64,000 nt of DNA, from assembly GCA_025766275.1 (NCBI GenBank), contig JAFKAC010000033.1:372001-436000 (forward strand), in the 5' to 3' direction. Made by a program: the position numbers and the translations under genes. Source of the DNA: Lactarius indigo (Eukaryota; Basidiomycota; Agaricomycetes; Russulales; Russulaceae). The notes beneath the pieces were generated by a model that saw nothing but the letters and a program-made list of their open reading frames with translations, was not told the origin of the DNA and searched no databases. Every line of letters starts with the position of its first letter. Positions within the stretch are counted from its first letter, which is position 1. Positions 55,957 through 64,000 of this stretch are shown piece after piece.

Positions 55957-58900
55957 ACCCGTCAGTCTGGGTGAGGGCTTTACAATGTAATTCTGTAATC
56001 GTGACAACGCGCTATTGATCTCTGCGAATTCCAGTGACTGTCAAAACGAATTACCAAACGACTGAGACACATGTGTTGGTCGACTCCGGAGCGACCGACA
56101 ATTTTATCCGACCAAGTATGGCAGTACGGGCCGGCATCCCGGTACAGCCTTTAGAAACGCCCCGCAAGATATGGAATATCGATAATACGGAAAACAAAGC
56201 TGGGTTAATCACTCATTACGTTAACCTGGAAGTGAAAACACGAGGACAGATAAAGAAGATGACCTTTCTAGTCACCGACCTCGGCAGCGAAGACATGGTA
56301 CTCGGCTACCCGTGGCTAAGCGCCTTCGAGCCCACCATCAGTTGGGCCACGGCAACAATGCACCCCGATATGCAACCAGTAGTACTGGCTACCACTGAAG
56401 ACCTACTCTCCGCGCCTATAATCCGAGCCCTAATCACGACTGAAAAGGAAGATATTGTACGAGAACTAGAAGAAGAAACGTTCGCTAGGGCCACCACCTC
56501 GACGGAATTGGCAATACAGGCGAAACAGCAGCAAACCGCGGCCACACTTCCAGCAGAGTATGCCATGTTTCACACACTATTCAATGAGCAAGCGTTGCAT
56601 CGCTTTCCCCTGGCTAGACCATGGGACCATGCAATAGACTTCAAACCATCCGTGCCAGCCGCGATAGACTGCAAAGTGTATCCGATGACGCAAAAGGAAG
56701 AGAACGAGCTTAAAGAGTTCCTCAAAGAAAAACTGCAGCAGGGATATTTACGCCCCTCTATTTCCCCGTACGCATCCTCCTTTTTCTTCATCAAAAAGAA
56801 GGATGGAAAGCTGCGACCCGTCCAGGACTACAGGGTCATCAACTCTCACACAATCCGCAATCAGTACCCACTGCCACTCATCCAGGACCTGATCCTCGAC
56901 CTCAGTAACGCCCACATTTACACAAAACTGGACATCCGCTGGGGCTATAACAACATCCGTATCCGCGACAGCGATCAAGAGAAGGCGGCGTTCAAGACAA
57001 AATTTGGCCTCTTTGAACCCACAGTTATGTTCTTCGGACTCACTAACTCTCCCACAACCTTCCAGGCCATGATGAACCACATCTACCGCGATACGATCGC
57101 GAAGCACGAACGCTTGGGCACTATGATACGTGTTTATATGGACGACATTGGGATTGCTACTCACTTCAACCACGATCTAGCAGCCCATATCGCTGCGGTA
57201 CGTGACGTTCTGAGCGTCGCACAGGAGCACAACCTCTACTTCAAACTCGAAAAGTGCCTGTTCCATCAGCCGCGTATGGATTACCTGGGGGTAATCCTTG
57301 AAAGGGGGGTAACCCGAATGGACCCTGTAAAAGTTCAAGGCATCAAAGACTGGCCAACACCAACGAAGGTCAAAGACGTCCGATCTTTTCTTGGCTTCTG
57401 CAACTTTTACAGGCTTTTCATCCGCGGCTTCGCAACCCATGCCAGACCACTCACAAAGCTGACACGTAAGGACGAAGAGTGGCAATGGACAGAAGAGGAA
57501 GACAAGGTGTTCAACACGCTCAAACGCCTCGTAACCGAAGAACCAGTACTGGCACACCCCGTCCTTCAGGACCCATTCGAATTGGAGGTGGATGCCTCGG
57601 GCTACGCGGTGGGAGCCGTACTGTTACAAAAGAAATCTGACGGAAAACGACACCCCATAGGCTACTACTCGGCAACGCTCTTGGAAGCAGAACGAAATTA
57701 CGACATCTACGACCTAGAATTGCTTGCAATAGTCAAGGCCTTAAGACACTGGAGGCCACTGCTGGCGGGAGCCCCACACAAAATCAAAATCTACTCGGAT
57801 CACCTGAACCTGCAATACTGGAAGTTGCCGCAGAAGATTAGCAGGCGAGTCGCAAGGGAAGTACTCGAACTCTCTGAATACGACTTCGAGATTCACCACA
57901 TCAAAGGAAAGAGTAACGGAAGAGCCAACGCGCTATCGAGACAACCAGACTACGATCAAGGAGCAGCAGACAACAGCGAAGTGGTGGTATTACCACCTGA
58001 AGTCTTTGTCCGGACCCTCAACACAGCAAGGACGCTGACCCTCAACCTGAATCTGCTGCAACCGCGACATCAACAAGATGAAGAAGTGATCAAGGTGTGG
58101 GTAGACCCCCACCGACTGAAGAAGATACAAGGAGAATGGTATAAGGACGGCAGGTTCATCATAACGGGACCAGCGTCGACGCATCGTGTGCTAATCCACG
58201 ACCACCACGACTTACCCATACACGGACACCCCGGAATCGCGAGGACGCAACAAATCTTAGAGAGACATTACTGGTGGCCACAACTACAGAAGGACGTTTA
58301 TGAGTATGTCCAGGGATGTGCCGAATGCCAGTGAAACAAAGTCAACACGCGCCCCATTCGTGTGGCTTTACACCCCATCGCACCTATACTCGACGCATTT
58401 CCCTTCCACACCGTGGCGATCGACTTCATCACCAAACTACCAGTATCAGAGGGATACGACAGCATTCTCACCGTCACTGACCACGATTGTAGTAAAGCCT
58501 CGGTGTTCATACCATGCCGAGAGGAAATAACAGCAGAAGAAACCGCAGCGTTGTACGTCAGTCATGTTTTCAAACGATTCGGATTACCGCGTAAAATTAT
58601 CAGCGATCGCGACCCTCGATTTACGTCCAAGTTCACAAGGGAGGCATGTTGGATCCTGGGGGTCCAGCAAAACATATCCACAGCATACCACCCACGCACC
58701 GACAGGCAATCGGAAAGGACCAACCAATGGCTAGAACAATACCTATGCTTTTGGGTAAACGAGTGTCAAGATAACTGGACCACGTATCTACCAATCGCTG
58801 AATTCGCGCACAATAACTGGCCCCATGAACACACGAAGCAGTTGCTGTTTCAGCTTCTGATGGGATATGATCCACGAGCTGATTGGACCGATAAGCCATC

Positions 58901-60665
58901 TCCTATCCTGCAAGTAACGACGCGACTAACACAGCTAAAAGAAGCTAGGAAGGACACTCAACGCCTGATGAAAAAGGCACAAGAGGCGTGGATACATAAC
59001 AAAGATACGCCCAAATTCCGTGTCAATGACCTCGTGTGGCTAGAGGGAAAACACCTCCGAACCAATCAACCCACAGCAAAATTAGCGGCACAACGCCACG
59101 GACCTTTCCGCGTAATACAGGTGATGTCGCCGTACAACTACCGCCTTGAGCTTCCCACACAGTGGACTATTCATCCAGTATTCCACATCGATCTTCTCAC
59201 CCCGTACAAACAAACCACTCTTCACGGTGAGAACTTCACACGACCACCACCAGAGCTTATCGATGGCGAAGAAGAGTATGAGGTCGAGGCTGTTCTCGAC
59301 GCCCGGCATTTTGGCAGAAAGAAGCGCCTTCAATACCTCATCAAATGGAAGGGCTACTCGGACTCGGAGAATCAGTGGGTCGATAAGGATGACGTCTTTG
59401 TGCCGGAAGCAATTCGTCTGTATCAGGAGACGCAAGCACGCGGGCAACAGGTTAAAACGAACAGTGCAAGGGTCCAAGGGAGTTGCCCATCTTTCCTTCG
59501 TACTATCATCTCTCATATGCCTACTTCCCCCCTGCGACATGTCACCCAAGCAGCGCTCCTCAACTCCCTCGCGCAAGACGCCCGTGCCCTCTTGGCTGAG
59601 GACGACAACACTGAAGTACCCAACCCTCAGCTCACACCATACACACCTCTTGCACCAGCAGAGGGGCCTATCACCGCTCAAGAATGGGCCCACATCATCA
59701 CAAGATTCCCAGACCCAGCAACTACCCCCGACGACGACTCCGCCATTGTCCACGTCTTCCGAAACGACAGCGGCAAACGCGAGCCGATTGCCGCTATCCC
59801 CCCAAGTGACGACCTCATTGGCGTTCGCAGAATTTTCCCGCGCAACGACCAGCGTTCAAGCGCTGATGGAGTACGAGCTGGAGGGGTGGAGGAGAGTAGC
59901 AGCGGAGTGGCAGAAGGAACAACTCAACTCCGCAGCGGCCTGACTGAGGGAGATGCGAGAGCGACGGCAGTGATGGAGGCAGCTGAGGCTGGCCATGACA
60001 ACAACAATTACTACCTGGCATGCCACGCCTTCCTTCGAACGAAAAGCGACCCTACTAATCCCCTCATCACGCCTTGGCTTGTCTACACCGATGGGTCCCC
60101 CATGTATCAAGGACGTGTGCGAGTGCCAGGCGCCGCCGATCACCGTCCGTTCACCGCCGCCAACGACCCCGCGCACGTCATTGCGCCTGAAGGGTTCCGG
60201 GTGAACCGATGACCCCATCACATTCCATACCCCATCACCGGACCCGACAGAGTAGAGCGGGACGCGTCCCACGTCCAGATCATCGGGGGGGCAGACCCCC
60301 TCATATTAGGGGTTATACCAGGCTCGCCGCACATGTATGGTAAGCCCTTCTATGCCGAACCCCACGTGTCAGCAGCGCTCCGCCCTACGTACCCCCACAA
60401 GGACCTCGTCGTCTTCGAGGCAGACCGCACCACCGACCGCGCGCTCAACCGTATCAACGACGAGTCGCTCACAGCTGAGGTTACGCGCTTCCACATGGCT
60501 AGCTACAAGCTCGACCGACTCCACGCACGAGTGAGCCAGCTCCGTGCCATGATCGAGTGCACCCAAGACGACCGGCATGACTCGATCTACCGCTTGGAGC
60601 ACGCCACGGCCTTGGAGCGCATCGCCGACAAACAGCGCGACTGGCCAGCAAGGGACTTTCGGTGA
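55926..60665 (+). pseudogene. pol: Pol of element J
   Basis: Single frame with TGA near 56013 (D has CGA), at 58332-58334 (after CAECQ) and 60210-60212 (D has CGA). Protease DSGATDNF, YMDD, RNase H DASGYA, integrase finger and core IDFITKLP, SDRDPRF, SERTNQ, chromodomain EYEVEAVL..YLIKWKGY, and tail to ARDFR. It is the closest relative of D in text. GGGTTTT at 55938-55944 lies in the gag overlap. Confidence 0.93.
59539..59943 (+). pseudogene. Overprinted +1-frame ORF of element J, cut by TGA
   Basis: From ATG 59539 (MSPKQRSST) through core ELEGWRRVAAEWQKEQLNSA to TGA 59941-59943, where D has CGA (RLREM). The pol frame reads through with Pro to Leu. Confidence 0.4.
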
Positions 60666-60696
60666 GTCTGGGGTCTCACGCTAAAAGAGGGGGTGA

Positions 60697-61209
60697 TGTT
60701 ACGATTCGGACTGGAGGCTGGTATGACTGAGGACCCTTACTGTACCAGTTGCAACTACGGCGGTAAGGTATATTAGTTGCGGACTTACCTACAATAGTGC
60801 GGTGATACGGTGACGCGATAGGAGATACAGTACTGATAGCTGACTGAGAACGGACGCCACTGATACTAGTACTAGTAGTACTAGGGTTTGAGATGTTTCT
60901 GCAATACGTTGGACGCTTACTTACTGTGACTCATAGCAGCGCTTCAAAGCCTGCTGAATATGTATTTAAACTGTCTTGTGAAGACCAAGATATGCCATCT
61001 TGGTCTTCTTGAATCGTCACTTGTTCTCTCTTTCTTTCTCTCTCTCTCTAAGGACTCCAGCTTCGTTCGTGACACAAGACAAGATCTATTAGGTGCACCT
61101 CCGCGTGTTCACCTCGGTTAACGCTTGGACCTCCGAGTCTTCAAGCTATTCGCTAAGTTGTTACCGCCTCACCGAGCTCAAGTCGAGCTAACGTCGTGAC
61201 GACGTTACA
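60697..61209 (+). repeat. 3' LTR of element J
   Basis: 513 bp, partner of 53381-53893. It is preceded by purine tract AAAAGAGGGGGTGA and followed by TACTG. Confidence 0.95.
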
Positions 61210-61214
61210 TACTG

Positions 61215-62166
61215 GTTGCAACTTCCCATCCTTCTTTTTGATAAAGAAGAACAGGGATGCGTAAGGTGATTTTGATGGCTGGATGTACTTCTTTTCTAGA
61301 TGTTCAGTAACAAACTCCGAGAGTTTGTTGGTTTCTGGGATCATTAACGGATACACTTTGCAGTCCATGGTTTTGGGGGTGTCAGGGATTAAGTCAATGG
61401 CATGATCCCATGTTCTTGCCAGGGGAAATCGTTGTGATGCCTCTTCACTAAAGACCTTTTGGTGTCTCCAATATTCCTTAGGGACCATTTCTTCAAAGGT
61501 CTTTTGGGGCCTCTTTGCTGCTTCTTGTTGGGCTAGTTCTGAGGCTGTGGTTGTTTTATGCAACCAGATGTGTGGGTCGTCTTCTTGTTCCAACTGTTCC
61601 CAGGCCAGCTCGTTGAGTTGATATGTCTCCAATGCCTTAATGGTGGATTCCATAGGCATGGCTTCGTCCGACAAGTTGAGACTGGTGACTATGACTGGTT
61701 GGAATTCTTCGTCAATAGTAGCGTCCCACCAATGAAATTTTGGTTCGAAGGCTGTGAACCAGGGGTATCCCAGGATAACTTCATCGTTTCCTAGGTTGGT
61801 GATGAGGAACCAGAGATTTTGAACTCTGTCTCCAGTTCGAACTGTTAAATCTGTAAAGGAGGTAATTTCTCCTCCCTGGTTGTGGGTTCCATCTACATTC
61901 CATATTTTGATGGACTGTTGTGTAGGTAACCAGGCAATTTTGAGTTGTTTCAGGAGGTTTGCACTTATAAAGTTATCTGTTGCTCCTGTATCGATTAGGA
62001 CATTTTGTTCGGCTGTTGCATGTGCAGATTTGAAAAGAACTGGAATTCGCATGGATTGGAATCTGCTAGTATACACGCTAAGTTTAAAAGCTCTAGCCCA
62101 GGCCACCGGGTTCAAGCGTTGAGAAAATCCTTTTTTGTCCAAACAGTTTGTCCACCATAAGTTCAC
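61215..62166 (-). pseudogene. pol: Element F pol start: protease and RT fingers
   Basis: Minus frame: KKGFSQRLNPVAWARAFKL, protease IDTGATDNFISANLL, KIWNVDGTHNQGGEITSF, ILGYPWFTAFEPKFHW, EASQRFPLARTWDHAI, KKYIQPSKSPYASLFFF and KKDGKLQPV, cut by J. The protease motif is complete, and several Arg are replaced (for example LQPV for LRPV). Confidence 0.9.
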
Positions 62167-62305
62167 GGACTTCAGGACTTTGGGCGAACAAGGCAGCGAC
62201 TTGCGCCTCCGCTTGTTCTTTGTTTGAGAGGGGTCATGAAGCCATCATGGAAATAGTGGCTGTAGTTGGGGTGGTAGTGGTGGTATCTGTGACTTTAGCA
62301 GTTGT
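62155..62305 (-). pseudogene. gag: Element F gag C-terminus
   Basis: Minus: Thr-rich text, TISMMAS, a TGA where A has CGA, then PLSNKEQAEAQVAALFAQSPEVRELMVDKLFG. The A-run before the pol overlap is one base shorter than in A. K interrupts upstream, so the zinc knuckle and capsid are outside the window or lost. Confidence 0.78.
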
Positions 62306-62885
62306 TGTTATGATCCAACGCTTCAGACCTCAGTCACAGTATGTTTCCACCTTGCTTTTCCCCTTTTGTACTATACCTTGTTACCAAAGGAGCTACTGCT
62401 GCTAGTGGTGCTGTTTCCTTTGATCCAAATATCTCCTTGTTCCGTTTGGTCTCTTTGATATTGTGTGGACTTGTGTTCATGTTGTTTGGAACCTTGTCCT
62501 ATATAAACCTGTACCATAGACCGTAGGAAGCCAGACTTGGCTTTGTTTGCAATCTAGCAACCTTGCCTTCATACTTTGGTGTGACCTCACTCTATTCCCC
62601 TCTTCTTGTGCATCCCCTATCTCAGTCCTTAACCAGGACACTCTGAAGTCTTTGCAGTTGAACTATATCAACGTGTCACACCTGTTATACTCTGTGCACT
62701 AGCAAGATCAAGTGTAGAGAAGTGTTAGACACTTCAGATGAGGAGTCCTACATTACAGAGTAGTGCTGCACCTTGTGCCACACTTTTGCCACTTGTATTT
62801 CATAGCAATAAGACAACAGACGTCTTCGCTTGATACTTGTGTGATTTAGAACCTCCAGAACCCACGCCCCTGCTAGGGCGTAACA
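62306..62885 (+). repeat. 5' LTR of element K
   Basis: 580 bp, TGTTATGA to GGCGTAACA. TATATAAA at 62500-62507 and predicted start AGACTTGGCTT at 62533-62543, 33 nt later. Left flank is GTTGT. Confidence 0.85.
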
Positions 62886-62886
62886 T

Positions 62887-62897
62887 AAGCCAAGTCT
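62887..62897 (+). promoter_or_regulatory. Self-priming primer-binding site of element K
   Basis: AAGCCAAGTCT, one base inside the LTR, complementary over 11 nt to AGACTTGGCTT at the predicted mRNA 5' end. Confidence 0.8.
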
Positions 62898-63092
62898 ACA
62901 ACTTCCAACACACCCAAGACACTACTGCCACACAGCAGAGTGGGCAATGATCCAAGAGGACGCATCAGCCAACAACCAGACACTCCACAGGACCCAGAAT
63001 GACAGCATAGCCAGGCGACAGATCCTCCCTGACACAAGAGGCCGCTTCAGCCATCCCATTACACAAACCAGCATCCAAAACAGACCACAATT

Positions 63093-64000
63093 GTGGCTAG
63101 CATCAGTGTCACCTTTGAATCAGACAACAATTGGACTCCAGTCACAACCAGAACACAAGACGACCTCCCACACCACGTTAAAAGCAGTCAATTAGGAAGG
63201 GGAGCTCACTGGGCCACAACACCAAACAGACCACCTTGTTACAAGTGCCTCATCAAAGGCGAACTCAGACCAGTAGAATTCATCAACAACAACTGGTACA
63301 TCCTTCAATACTTTCAGAACACATACCACACCAGAGCCATAAACATCACACCACAAGGATTTGCTGAAGGACTAGGCTGGTGGAACAAAGAAGACGAACA
63401 GAACCCAGAAACACCTACACAACAATCATCCTCAGCACCAAGAAACACTAGGGGAACATACGGACTACAACAAGACTCCTCAGGAGAAGAACCCAGCTCA
63501 GATGAAGTGGAATCACACTCAGAACCATCTCACTCCTCAGAACACCACTTAGACATCACAGTACCCACACAAGCTTCGTCACAAGCCAGCCCCACTATCC
63601 CTATTTGGATAGAACCATCCCCAGCGGAAGAAGGATTCCCAGCCCCACTACCACCAATCAGATTACCTTCCCCAGTCAAACCACCCCAGATTCCCATCAC
63701 ACCACAACCAACACTCATCATGTCAGCTGTAAATTCCACAGGCACTGGCACAGGTACCGGCTCAAGCACCGGAACAGGGGGAACACCAACAACAAACTCA
63801 GGAGGACTCAAAGGAGTACCTCCTACTCCGTTCACCGGAGATAGAACAGAGAGTGGTCAGTTCAAAAGAGAACTACTGTGATACATCAAGTTAAACAGCA
63901 AAAATGAACTTATCAAAGAACCTTATGCACGAGTACTATTTGCCCTTACAATGTTCAAAGGACCCAGAGTACAACTATGGGTCAACCAAACTGAAGATGA
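63093..64000 (+). pseudogene. gag: Gag of element K (GTG start proposed), partial
   Basis: From GTG 63093 (ATT GTG G): MASISVTFESDNNW, RPVEFINNNWYILQYF and GLGWWNKEDEQNPE, matching the H N-terminal order; then a Pro/Ser linker with Thr-Gly repeats and capsid GVPPTPFTGDRTESGQFKRELL. TGA at 63879-63881 falls where H has text leading to LYRGMN. The frame continues (EPYARVLFALTMFKGP) to the edge. An out-of-frame ATG ORF (62947-63195) overlaps the start. Confidence 0.8.

Larger units (their letters stand above)
53381..61209 (+). mobile_element. Element J: decayed Ty3/gypsy chromovirus in F RT
   Basis: 7,829 bp, LTRs 513 bp (53381-53893, 60697-61209), target duplication TACTG (53376-53380, 61210-61214). 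Gag and pol are broken by TGA codons and one 1-bp deletion. The LTRs differ at about eight sites, all in CpG context. Confidence 0.95.
27338..62305 (-). mobile_element. Element F: oldest Ty3/gypsy element, host of all others, in four pieces
   Basis: Pieces 27338-28164, 28903-30076, 52888-53380 and 61210-62305 read in order on the minus strand as chromodomain start, integrase, RNase H, RT, protease and gag end. It was split by A, M, G, J and K. Both LTRs lie outside the window. Many TGA codons. Related to A. Confidence 0.88.
62306..64000 (+). mobile_element. Element K: Ty3/gypsy-type element, 5' end only
   Basis: 5' LTR 62306-62885, leader, and gag from 63093, running off the window. Inserted in F gag. 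The right end and target duplication cannot be seen. Gag is most like that of H. Confidence 0.85.

Overview
The window is a pile of nested LTR retrotransposons of the Ty3/gypsy chromovirus type. I see no host gene, tRNA, rRNA or CRISPR array. Chromodomain-ended Pol proteins, Tf1-like self-priming, a captured BTB/POZ domain of the type multiplied in mushroom genomes, and decay almost only at CpG all point to a CpG-methylating basidiomycete, probably an agaricomycete. The species cannot be named from this.

Layout (letters are mine). F is the oldest: a minus-strand element whose pieces lie at 27338-28164, 28903-30076, 52888-53380 and 61210-62305. It was hit by A (minus, <1-27337), solo LTR M (28165-28902), G (plus, 30077-52887), J (plus, 53381-61209) and K (plus, 62306->64000). 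A holds B (minus, 1980-24728), B holds C (minus, 2628-17566), and C's 3' LTR holds D (plus, 2907-10782), so F>A>B>C>D is five levels deep. G holds H (minus, 32417-47362). H's 3' LTR holds E (minus, 32442-40306) and H's RT holds solo LTR L (43212-43985). Seven insertions have a clear 5-bp target duplication (B TCCAA, C TGGAC, D TATGA, E GTGCG, H CCAAT, J TACTG, M AATAT). L has TTCGT with one copy altered at CpG, and G shows only TTGA.

How they work. Autonomous elements (D and E are intact) encode Gag (CCHC zinc knuckle) and, in the -1 frame, Pol: protease, RT, RNase H, integrase, chromodomain and, in the B/D/E/G/J group, a conserved ~400-residue tail. A conserved GGGTTTT or GGATTTT lies at the gag-pol overlap. 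Gag appears to start at a conserved GTG in good Kozak context. The primer site next to the 5' LTR is complementary to 10-11 nt lying 33-34 nt downstream of the LTR TATA box, i.e. the predicted mRNA 5' end. This holds for five different primer-site sequences, so self-priming is strongly supported.

The two most unusual objects are: (1) element C, whose ~1,970-codon frame reads as a diverged Pol with lost catalytic residues, fused to a BTB/POZ domain and a C-terminal zinc knuckle; and (2) an ORF overprinted in the +1 frame on the 3' end of pol in B, D, E, G and J, whose helical Trp-rich core is more conserved between families than the pol frame over the same bases.
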